In this document: one piece after another, positions 1 to 6,572 of the stretch
Layout of the letters: every line of letters begins with the position of its first letter
How positions within the stretch are numbered: the stretch's first letter is position 1
Made by a program: the position numbers and the translations under genes
From: Candidatus Zhuqueibacterota bacterium
GTDB lineage: Bacteria > Zhuqueibacterota > Zhuqueibacteria > Oceanimicrobiales > Oceanimicrobiaceae
NCBI GenBank assembly: GCA_011775825.1
Contig: JAABYK010000174.1
Location: 2,747-9,693, forward strand
Length of the DNA: 6,947 nucleotides
Reading direction: 5' to 3'
The notes under the pieces: generated by a model
The model's database searches: none
What the model was told of the DNA's origin: nothing
The model's input: only the letters and a program-made list of their open reading frames with translations

Positions 1-78
1 GGCAGTTAAGGATCCCTCGAAGAGTATTAAAAGAATGGTCAGGGTAAGTCTAAATAAACTTTTGTGACAGGTATTCAA
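1..78 (-). CDS. 5' end of a secreted or membrane protein gene with TTG start (partial)
   Basis: I do not recognise the product, because only 26 codons lie in the window and the frame runs off the left edge. Reading leftwards from a TTG at 78-76 the frame has no stop. The translation looks like a signal peptide: a short N-region with Lys6 and Arg10 (MNTCHKSLFR), an uninterrupted hydrophobic stretch (LTLTILLILF, residues 11-20), then EGSLTA, which could hold a signal peptidase I site. A good Shine-Dalgarno sequence, AGGAG at 90-86, sits 7 bases before the TTG. No ATG or GTG lies in frame just upstream. It is on the same strand as the GH13/symporter genes but separated from them by a hairpin-rich gap, so it may be transcribed separately. 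TTG plus a ribosome site plus a signal-peptide pattern is good combined evidence, but the short length leaves room for chance. Confidence 0.6.
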   Translation of the reverse strand, partial: MNTCHKSLFRLTLTILLILFEGSLTA

Positions 79-85
79 AATAATT

Positions 86-90
86 CTCCT
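86..90 (-). promoter_or_regulatory. Shine-Dalgarno site AGGAG for the TTG-start gene
   Basis: AGGAG on the minus strand, 7 bases upstream of the TTG at 78-76. It decides the start, since no ATG or GTG is available in this frame nearby. Confidence 0.6.
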
Positions 91-175
91 GTTAATTTTT
101 GGTTTTGGTTCACTCGTGTTGCCAAGTTCTGGAACGTCAATGCCGAGAAGCTCTACTCCTATTAGCTTGGCTGCT

Positions 176-201
176 CGTTCCCAAGCTCCTGCTTGGGAAC
201 G
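176..201. repeat. Perfect 11-bp inverted repeat, 4-base loop
   Basis: CGTTCCCAAGC, then loop TCCT, then GCTTGGGAACG. Eleven consecutive pairs with no mismatch make this the strongest palindrome in the window. There is no following T-run on either strand, so it is not a standard intrinsic terminator. It looks like a REP-type unit. Confidence 0.85.
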
Positions 202-210
202 CCCTTGTTT

Positions 211-227
211 GCGAAGCTCTGCTTCGC
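211..227. repeat. Perfect 7-bp inverted repeat, 3-base loop
   Basis: GCGAAGC, loop TCT, GCTTCGC. It shares the AAGCTC-T-GCTT core with the neighbouring 176-201 palindrome while its outer pairs differ. That pattern suggests one repeat family with compensating changes in the stem. Confidence 0.7.
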
Positions 228-310
228 TTTCCGTGCTGCGGCAAAGGATCGATTTCGGTGATCAAGATCGACGAAAGGCCAGATTGCCAAACTCTGGCTT
301 GGGAAATACC

Positions 311-332
311 TGCCCTGCTGCGAAGTGGGGCA
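311..332. repeat. Hairpin with GCGA tetraloop
   Basis: As plus-strand RNA, TGCCCTGCT pairs with AGTGGGGCA: nine pairs including two G-U wobbles, closed by a GCGA loop, which is of the stable GNRA class. Because the wobbles pair only in the plus-strand transcript, the fold is more stable in that direction. Function unknown. Confidence 0.5.
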
Positions 333-344
333 TTTGACCCCCCT

Positions 345-359
345 GCCGACTTCGTCGGC
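345..359. repeat. Perfect 6-bp inverted repeat abutting the terminator hairpin
   Basis: GCCGAC, loop TTC, GTCGGC. It touches the 360-377 hairpin directly, so on either strand the two could stack as a twin hairpin. For the minus-strand GH13 gene it lies immediately after the stop codon. Confidence 0.65.
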
Positions 360-383
360 TGTCCCCTCAAGGGGACATTTTTT
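360..383 (+). terminator. Intrinsic terminator structure, plus-strand orientation
   Basis: TGTCCCC (360-366), loop TCAA, GGGGACA (371-377), followed at once by six T (378-383): a GC-rich 7-bp stem plus U-tract, the textbook layout for a rho-independent terminator of plus-strand transcription. There is no plus-strand gene in the window for it to end. On the minus strand the same DNA has six A before the stem and no T-run after it, and it carries the last codons and TGA stop of the broken GH13 gene. It may stop transcripts entering from the left, or may simply be part of the repeat cluster. Confidence 0.5.
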
Positions 384-2152
384 CGTTTACCAAAATGCTG
401 GCCCATTTGGGTTCCAAAGTTATCCTCAATTTCTCATCGCTGACATCCATAGAGCGTTCATTCAGGACATCCTCGAAGTGATTTGCGTCCACGAAATCAA
501 GTTGGATGTGCTGTCTATCTCGACTGTTGTTGAGAACCACCAGGACGTTTTGCTTTCGATAATACCTTTGAGATACGTAAATCTGGTTCTCGTCATCCGT
601 TAAAAGAGAATGAAAATCGCCTGATTGCAGAGCCGGCGTTGTATTTCTAATATGAATAAGTTTTTTGTAATGATCAAACAAATCTCGATTGAAGGCCACG
701 TTATCAGGTATGGGCTTTGGGGTGCCATTGGGCAAGAATTTTTCACTGCTGTAATTTATACCCTCCCAGAGCATGGGTTTGCGGCAGTCGGGATCGTTTC
801 CCCCCCCCACATCCCGGCTTCGTCGCCGTAGTAAATCATCGGCGCACCGACGTACGTCATTTGAAATATCACCAATAGCTTCTGAACCTCGAGTTCCTCA
901 TCAGTGGGCTTTCTGGTTTCATAATTCGGATTTGTGGCTTTTGATTTTTTGATGTATGTCATCCAGTCTCGATATCTAACTTTGTCGCGATTGACGATGT
1001 GGGTACCGATTCGACTCGTATCGTGGCTATCGAGAAGATTCTGCATGACGTAAGCGACGCACGGTGAAAAGGCTTCTTGAAGCCCGCGAAGCTTCCGATC
1101 GAATTCGCTTGTGCTGATGCGCTTCTTTTCATCGATGAAGTATTCGGAACAGAGGAAGGCAAAATTGTAGTTCATGACCGCATCAAATTCGTCGCCTCGC
1201 AGATAAGTTTTTAAGACGCCAATCTCATCAATAATTTCCGCGGTCAGATAGGCTTCGGGATTGATCGATTTCACGAATTTTCGCCAATCCTTCCAAAAGT
1301 TGTGTCGGATGCAAAAGGCGACATCCAGCCGCCAGCCGTCGATGCCGTCTTCGGGAGTCCCATCTGCATTCGGATCCATCCAGCGACGAGTCGGGCGTAA
1401 ATGTACTGTTTAGGCCCATCAACAATGCCATTTACATCCTGTCTGAGTTCAGGCAGTTCTGGCACGCCCCACCAGGATTTGTATCGAAACTTCGTGCCAC
1501 ATTTCGGATCGTCCCATGAGTAGATATGAAACCAATCTCGATATTTGGATTTCTCTTGCTTGCTTTTGACATCCTGAAAGGCCCAACTTGTGATGCCCAT
1601 GTGATTGAATACGCCGTCGAAAATGATTTTCATATTGCGGCGATGCACGTCTCGGATGAGCTGCAGCATCAATTTATCCGCGGATGTCCATACCCAGGTG
1701 GAGGGTTCGCCCGGTTTTTCTTTGGCTATGAGCTTTTTGTCGCCTAAGGGGTCGGGTCCAAAATTCGGATCGATGTGATGGTAGGTGGCGCCGTCGTATT
1801 TGTGATGGGATGGAGCTTGGAAGATCGGATTGAGGTAAATCCCTCTAATGCCCAAGTCTTGCAAGTAATCCAGTTTCTCAAGAATGCCCTCGAGATCACC
1901 GCCGTATCTTCTTCTCAAAATGTTAAACCCGAGACCTCTGGCATTTGCTTTTTCGTAGGGCTGGAATTCGTACCAGTCCGAAGTGCAAGGATGAATTTGC
2001 CAGGGTTGCGTCAAATCATCAGGATGGGCGCCTCTCAAGTCCTCCAACGTGGGATCGTTCCTCGAATTCCCATTTCGAAACCGCTCGGGCAAAATCTGGT
2101 ACCAGACTATTTCTTTTGCCCAATCCGGGACCCAGTTTTGGTCTGTGCTCAT
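367..2152 (-). pseudogene. Cytoplasmic GH13 alpha-glycosidase, interrupted by two frameshifts
   Basis: This is an alpha-amylase family enzyme of the cyclomaltodextrinase/neopullulanase-like kind, expected to hydrolyse short alpha-glucans in the cytoplasm; no signal peptide is visible. The frame runs from ATG 2152 to about 1394, then continues in a second frame to a G9 run at 800-808, then in a third to the TGA at 367-369. Joined, it gives about 594 residues. The first piece has WYQILPERFRNG (17-28), LNPIFQAPSHHKYDGATYHH (107-126) and DGVFNHMG (179-186). The second has DGWRLDVAF with nucleophile Asp277, YLTAEI with acid/base Glu306, and LLDSHD with His377 and Asp378. The third holds the C-terminal beta domain. 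All catalytic residues survive, but no single piece has them all. There are no other stops or gaps, so the damage is either very recent or an assembly error. ATG 2152 is preferred over GTG 2170 because AGG lies 7 bases before it. The gene follows the exported GH13 by 51 bases. Subfamily and substrate are inferred. Confidence 0.9.
800..808. repeat. Homopolymer of nine C (nine G in the gene) at a frameshift
   Basis: On the coding strand the run follows ATGT and precedes AAACGATCCC. With nine G the frame reads MWGG-ET and soon ends. With seven G it reads MWGG-NDPDCRKPM, and with ten G MWGGG-NDPDCRKPM; both continue into the proper C-terminal domain. Seven best fits the usual spacing of this motif in GH13 enzymes. 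It is the longest G/C homopolymer I see in the window. Confidence 0.85.
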
Positions 2153-2203
2153 CAATTTGCCTGCAACCACATTTTTTCGTCGAGGTAGGTGATTTTTTTT
2201 GAT

Positions 2204-4606
2204 TCACTCTATGCCAAACACCAACCAACCAATCGGCGGCAGCGTCATCGAAAGCGTGCCTTTGCTAATGCGGAATGTTTGTCCATTTATCAGATTGTTC
2301 GCCCGAGTTGCCTCATAAAAATCCGGAAACTGAACCGTGATTGTTTGCGGCTGATTATTTTTGTTCAAAGCAGTTAAGACTCTTTCACTCATGTCTGAGC
2401 GCAGATAAACAAAACAGTGTTGATTTGCCAAGAGGGTTTGAAAGTCACCATACCGCAAGGCGGAGTGTGTCCGTCTTAGTTTGACGATGCTACGGACACC
2501 TCTCAACATTTGCTTTTCTAATGTCGTCAGTTCGTCTCCGAAGCGCATCATGCGTCGGTTGTCTGGGTCGGCTGCACCGGTCATGCCAATTTCATCGCCG
2601 TAGTACAACGTGGGGACCCCCGGAATCGTCAGTAGATAGGCGAGATACAACTCCGCTTCGTTGTAGCTTCGGGGATCATCCACTTCCGGAGGATTGGTCC
2701 AGCCAATTTCTTTGGCATCGCTGCTGTTCAGCTCAAGGTCGCCATCCGCGTACGCCATGTAGCGAACTTTATCGTGACTGTCCATGATGTTTCCCATCAG
2801 ATGGTTGGGGCCGTAAATCGAAATCGTTTTCTGCAATTCTTTGTCCAGCGTAGAGAAACTTGCATCGGCGTTTAGAAACACATACAGCGCGACATCATAT
2901 AGATTGAAGTTGAACTGCGCATCGAGTTGACCGTTCTTGACGTACGAACTGATCAAGTCGTAACTGCCAAATGTTTCACCGATCTGATACAAATCGCGAT
3001 TTTGAGGAATTTCGATTTCGCCTGTTACTTTTTGAGTTAAGACTCGCCAGAAACGGTTTGGGATGTGTTTAACGGCGTCGTGCCGGAAGCCGTCAATCCC
3101 GGTTTGATTGACCCACCAGATTGCGTTGTCGGTCATCACTTGCAAGGCTTCCTCAGAGCCTTGATAATCAAAAGAGGGCAAAAATGGTTCGAACCAAGTG
3201 GTCAGACGGAATTCATCCCAGTAGCGAATGTTTTTCCGGCCGTCAGGAAGTTCAAGCGTGCCAAACCAATCACGGTGCTTTCTATAGAACGGATGATCTT
3301 GATGCACATGATTGGCCATGAAATCCAGCAAAACCCTGATCTGTTTTTTGTGTGCTGTTTCAACCAGTTGTTTGAGCAGTTCCAAATCGCCGAATCGCTC
3401 TTCCACTTTCTCATGATGTATCGGCCAGTAGCCGTGATAGCCGGAAAAGTAGCGATGAGGGGAAGGCCATTCCCGGTATGCTTCATCGGTATTTTCATTA
3501 ACCGGCGAAAGCCATAGCACGTTCACCCCGAGTGAGTCAAAATAACCTTCTTCCATATTTTGGATGATGCCTTGTAAGTCGCCGCCCATGTAATTCGTCT
3601 TAGGGGAAAGCGAGTCGTGCTGAACCGGCCGGGTATTGGTCGGATCGCCGTCATGGTAGCGATCGATCATGATGGCATAAATTATCGCATCATGCCAGCT
3701 CCAGCCATCGTAGTTAGCGGAAAGGGGCAAGCCGTCGAGCAAGTGGATGGTCTGCAGATTCGTCGTTTGGCCTGCTTGTGTCGCGATAACCCGGATCACG
3801 TTCTTGCCTTGCAGGTCGTTTTGGTCGAGGCCGATTTCAATTTGATTGTCACGAAGTTTGATTTTGTCTTGAGGAATTTCACGATTGTTTTGCAAAGCAA
3901 AAATCTGTGTATGTTTGAGCAAACCCGGCTGATTTTCGCGCTCATATCTAAAAGTGAGCACCGTCTCGGTGTCCGACGCTTCAAATCCCATGACATGAAG
4001 GAACGACTTGTCCGTGTGTCGCGGTGGGATGGACACCACCGAATTATAACTGCCAAAGCCATTATCCACTTTGTTTGGGTTCTCCGGATCCCATATTTCA
4101 GCACTGTCCACGACGAATTGATATAAATATTGGCCCGGATCCAATTTGAGTTCGATTTCGTAAACGCCGTCGTTATCTTCATCATGCATGGGCAAACTGT
4201 TGCGATTCCAGTCGTTGAAATTGCCCATCAAATTCATCCGAAAATCGGGTTTCTCTTGAGGCTGATATTTGAACACATGACGCTGCTTGACACGAGAGTA
4301 GATCGGGAATTGGTATTCGTTTCCCTGTAATCTGAACGTTAAAAGGGTGAATCCTTCAAAGTTGTTTGCCGGTTTCAGAACGAGTTTCCCGGAAGGTTGG
4401 TTGTAATTCACCTGTATGTCGGGATGAGGCTGAAAGTTCAGTGAATAGTCTTGAGCATAGAATAGGTCCGTGATCAGAAGGGTGTCGCTCTTTCCGGCGT
4501 GCAAGACGACGTGTTGAATCAGGGCGTGAATGGGCTCATGAAGAGTAGATTGACATGAGAAGCTGATCAGAGAAAATGCCAGAAAACATTTTGTGATTTG
4601 GCTCAT
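2204..4606 (-). CDS. Exported GH13 alpha-amylase family enzyme with N-terminal CBM48-like domain
   Basis: An 800-residue glycoside hydrolase expected to act on alpha-1,4-glucans such as starch or glycogen outside the cytoplasm. Residues 1-18 form a signal peptide (Lys6, then hydrophobic CFLAFSLISFS) ending at Cys18. It could be a lipoprotein, though SFSC is a poor lipobox. Residues about 122-195 look like a CBM48/early-set domain (MGNFNDWNR, DGVYEIEL, YLYQFVVD), followed by a second beta-rich stretch at about 205-290. The catalytic barrel starts near 305. It shows GH13 region I DFMANHVH (428-435), region II GIDGFRHDAVKH with nucleophile Asp510, region III QIGETF with acid/base Glu544, and region IV NIMDSHD with His611 and Asp612. 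A C-terminal beta domain covers about 705-800. The catalytic set is complete. An in-frame ATG at 4729 lies inside the symporter gene, so the ATG at 4606 is chosen because the signal peptide begins there; its ribosome site is weak. The gap to the symporter is 28 bases. Exact specificity (alpha-amylase, neopullulanase, maltogenic) is open. Confidence 0.95.
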   Translation of the reverse strand: MSQITKCFLAFSLISFSCQSTLHEPIHALIQHVVLHAGKSDTLLITDLFYAQDYSLNFQPHPDIQVNYNQPSGKLVLKPANNFEGFTLLTFRLQGNEYQFPIYSRVKQRHVFKYQPQEKPDFRMNLMGNFNDWNRNSLPMHDEDNDGVYEIELKLDPGQYLYQFVVDSAEIWDPENPNKVDNGFGSYNSVVSIPPRHTDKSFLHVMGFEASDTETVLTFRYERENQPGLLKHTQIFALQNNREIPQDKIKLRDNQIEIGLDQNDLQGKNVIRVIATQAGQTTNLQTIHLLDGLPLSANYDGWSWHDAIIYAIMIDRYHDGDPTNTRPVQHDSLSPKTNYMGGDLQGIIQNMEEGYFDSLGVNVLWLSPVNENTDEAYREWPSPHRYFSGYHGYWPIHHEKVEERFGDLELLKQLVETAHKKQIRVLLDFMANHVHQDHPFYRKHRDWFGTLELPDGRKNIRYWDEFRLTTWFEPFLPSFDYQGSEEALQVMTDNAIWWVNQTGIDGFRHDAVKHIPNRFWRVLTQKVTGEIEIPQNRDLYQIGETFGSYDLISSYVKNGQLDAQFNFNLYDVALYVFLNADASFSTLDKELQKTISIYGPNHLMGNIMDSHDKVRYMAYADGDLELNSSDAKEIGWTNPPEVDDPRSYNEAELYLAYLLTIPGVPTLYYGDEIGMTGAADPDNRRMMRFGDELTTLEKQMLRGVRSIVKLRRTHSALRYGDFQTLLANQHCFVYLRSDMSERVLTALNKNNQPQTITVQFPDFYEATRANNLINGQTFRISKGTLSMTLPPIGWLVFGIE

Positions 4607-4634
4607 TCCGAGTTCCGGTTTTGTTGGGTTTTTC

Positions 4635-6473
4635 TTATAAAACAGTTTCTCGTGGCTCGGGTTCATCCACCTTAACTTCGGTTGACAAATGTCGGAACCA
4701 GTTAAAGTAAAGCCCGGTGGAGAGAGCAACCAATATTACCAGAAGCCAGGCAAACTGATCCCAGGTTTTCATTATGATTGCCATGCCGGTTAAGAACAGC
4801 ACGAGCTGCCAAGGCACCGCAAAAAAAGTGGACAGAATATCCCGCCGGTTTTCCTGATTGATTTTATCCATGATCGGCTGAGCGATTTTGCTGCGAATCG
4901 GTCCCCAATAACCGAAAGGGCGAGTTCGTTTGTAAAATTCAAAAAGTGTATTCTCATCCGTGGGTTTGGTAGCGTAGGTTCCGACCATCATTCCAAGCAA
5001 TGAGGAAATGGTGACGCTGATGAATGAAAAATATTCCGGGATATCCGGGAAAAACGCCCTTTGAATGATCGCAGCGAGGATTCCAGTGGCCGTTCCCGCT
5101 GCAAAACCATAGCCGTTTAGCCGCCACCAGTACCATCTCATTAAAATCGGGATGAGGAGACCAGCCCCTAAGCTTGATGTAATCCAGCCCCAGATTTCAT
5201 TGATGTTTCTGATTGTCAAAGTAAACAGCAGCCCCAGCAGAACAATGATGATTGATGACCAGCGGCTATGGAGCATGAGCTGTTTTTCGGTTGCATTTCG
5301 GTTGATGAATGCTTGATAAACGTCTTTGACCCAGTAGGCAGCGCCCGCATTCACCGTGGAGTCGAAGGTCGACATCGCGGCTGCCATCAAACCGGCAATC
5401 AACAAGCCTTTAATCCCAATGGGCACCATTTGGTTGATGACCACCGGCAGCACAGTTTCCGGGTCTTCGATGACGCCTTGTTGAGTTCCCAGAAATATCC
5501 CCATGACAGCAATTGACATAATAAAAGGCCAACGGAACGCAAGCAAACATGTCCAGAAAAGCGAAAGCAGTCCGGATTCCCGGTCGCTTCTGGAGGCAAA
5601 AAAGCGCTGAATCATATATTGGTTGGTGCCCCCGCTTCCCTCGATGGTCACTTTTATGAGATAAAAAATGATCGCGATTCCAAACAGGTTATAGATTGAA
5701 TACGTTGTGGAGGCATCGAAATTCCATTTCCAGGGCGGGATGATGTTCGTCCAGGCTTCTTTGGTGGTTTCGATGGCCTGAAAACTGCCATCCCAACGCG
5801 GCACGGAGACCATAAAGGTCTCGGGCAAGGTGACTTTTGTGAATGCCAGGACACAAACAAATAGGATTGTGCCAAAAATGAGCAGACCCTGGAACACGTC
5901 CGTCCAAACCACGCCGTAAAGACCACTTGCCACGGTATAAATCATTGCAAGCACGATCATCAGGGTGGCTGCCCAAAACTGAGATGAAAAACCGGCGAAC
6001 GCCGGAATGCCCAAAAATTCGCCAATGAATTTGCCCGAACCAATGGCAAAATACGTGATCATGGCAATGGTGGTGACAATATTAGAGAATGCGGCAATTA
6101 GCCGCGCAGCATCGCCGGCCCTCTCCTGGCCAAATCGAAAATGCATCCACTCGGCCTGGGTCATGACTAACGCACGACGGTTCCATTTACCCTGGAAGAT
6201 CATCAAGAAAGCCATGATCAAAGTCACACCTCCTCGAATTTCCACAAACATGCCGCTCACTCCCATGGCGAAAATGAACGCCGTGTTGATCATGGTGCCG
6301 CTGACATCAAGGTTGGAAGCCATTCCGGATGATCCCAACACCCACCAGGGCAGGTTTCGGTTGCCCAGAAAGTAGGAGTCAATTCCGACAGAAGCCTTGC
6401 GCTGCATGATTAGGCCCACCAACACCATGCCGGAAATGTAAACAACCACAATCACGTAATCTAGGATGGTCAT
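4635..6473 (-). CDS. Sodium:solute symporter (SSS family), probably sugar import
   Basis: A 612-residue inner-membrane transporter that couples uptake of a small solute to sodium entry. The protein is dominated by hydrophobic helices. It starts with YVIVVVYISGMVLVGLIM (6-23), followed by the SYFLGNRNLPWW segment (33-44) that precedes the broken first core helix (SSGMASNLDVSGTM, 48-61). The SSS signature region is TVASGLYGVVWTDVFQG (180-196), with SG where many members have GG. AAAMSTFDSTVNAG (364-377) corresponds to the core helix that carries the second sodium site in vSGLT, with Ser368 and Thr369 in the expected place. The family includes transporters of sugars, amino acids, vitamins and organic acids. 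A sugar substrate is inferred from its position between GH13 genes, not from specific residues. The start is ATG 6473, 4 bases after GGAGG. The gap to the upstream GH13 fragment is 99 bases. Confidence 0.95.
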   Translation of the reverse strand: MTILDYVIVVVYISGMVLVGLIMQRKASVGIDSYFLGNRNLPWWVLGSSGMASNLDVSGTMINTAFIFAMGVSGMFVEIRGGVTLIMAFLMIFQGKWNRRALVMTQAEWMHFRFGQERAGDAARLIAAFSNIVTTIAMITYFAIGSGKFIGEFLGIPAFAGFSSQFWAATLMIVLAMIYTVASGLYGVVWTDVFQGLLIFGTILFVCVLAFTKVTLPETFMVSVPRWDGSFQAIETTKEAWTNIIPPWKWNFDASTTYSIYNLFGIAIIFYLIKVTIEGSGGTNQYMIQRFFASRSDRESGLLSLFWTCLLAFRWPFIMSIAVMGIFLGTQQGVIEDPETVLPVVINQMVPIGIKGLLIAGLMAAAMSTFDSTVNAGAAYWVKDVYQAFINRNATEKQLMLHSRWSSIIIVLLGLLFTLTIRNINEIWGWITSSLGAGLLIPILMRWYWWRLNGYGFAAGTATGILAAIIQRAFFPDIPEYFSFISVTISSLLGMMVGTYATKPTDENTLFEFYKRTRPFGYWGPIRSKIAQPIMDKINQENRRDILSTFFAVPWQLVLFLTGMAIIMKTWDQFAWLLVILVALSTGLYFNWFRHLSTEVKVDEPEPRETVL

Positions 6474-6477
6474 ATTC

Positions 6478-6482
6478 CCTCC
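6478..6482 (-). promoter_or_regulatory. Shine-Dalgarno site GGAGG for the symporter
   Basis: GGAGG on the minus strand with a 4-base spacer (GAAT) to ATG 6473. It is the strongest ribosome site in the window and supports this start. The remaining bases of the 99-base gap up to 6572 show no clear terminator or promoter. Confidence 0.7.
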
Positions 6483-6572
6483 GCGTTGAGCTCAGAAAAA
6501 ATTAGAACAGATGAGTTGCCATTCGGTTTGCGCTGACGGACTGATTCCAGGGGCATCGATTTGCCATCAAGG

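Larger units (their letters stand above)
118..377. repeat. Cluster of REP-like short palindromes
   Basis: Almost the whole gap between the broken GH13 gene and the TTG-start gene is made of short inverted repeats. Several are variants of one theme, roughly CCAAGCTCTGCTTGG. From left to right: a degenerate copy at 118-136 (GTTGCCAAG, then TGGAACG); an interrupted copy at 142-171 (GCC-gag-AAGCT pairing with AGCTTGGC); a perfect 11-bp stem at 176-201; a perfect 7-bp stem at 211-227; a degenerate copy at 284-305 (CCAAACTCTGGCTTGG); a stem with a GCGA loop at 311-332; and two adjacent stems at 345-359 and 360-377. This pattern resembles REP/BIME-type intergenic palindromes. Whether the same units recur elsewhere in the genome cannot be seen from this window. 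No convincing gene lies here on either strand. Confidence 0.75.

Noticed and set aside
135..140. TTGACG as a -35 box for the TTG-start gene
   Set aside because: No acceptable -10 element lies about 17 bases downstream on the minus strand, and the hexamer falls inside a degenerate palindrome.
118..377. CRISPR array
   Set aside because: The palindromes vary in sequence and spacing. There is no constant repeat of 24-40 bases with uniform spacers.
99..443. Plus-strand open frame of 114 codons over the hairpin region and the GH13 3' end
   Set aside because: It runs through the palindrome cluster and then antisense to the GH13 C-terminus. Its start is not preceded by a clear ribosome site, and the translation shows no recognisable domain.
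2153..2170. GTG at 2170 as the start of the broken GH13
   Set aside because: No Shine-Dalgarno precedes it, whereas ATG 2152 has AGG at a suitable distance. The difference is six residues outside the conserved region, so it cannot be fully excluded.
2152..2172. Tiny leader frame ATG-TGG-TTG-CAG-GCA-AAT-TGA whose stop overlaps the GH13 ATG
   Set aside because: Six codons with no ribosome site and no attenuator-like structure; the TGATG overlap is most likely chance.
2193..2200. Run of eight T on the plus strand just past the exported GH13 stop, considered as a terminator
   Set aside because: On the coding strand it is an A-run and no GC-rich stem precedes it, so it is not an intrinsic terminator for the operon.
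4607..4729. Upstream ATG at 4729 for the exported GH13, giving 841 residues
   Set aside because: It would overlap the symporter gene by 95 bases and bury the signal peptide 41 residues inside the protein.
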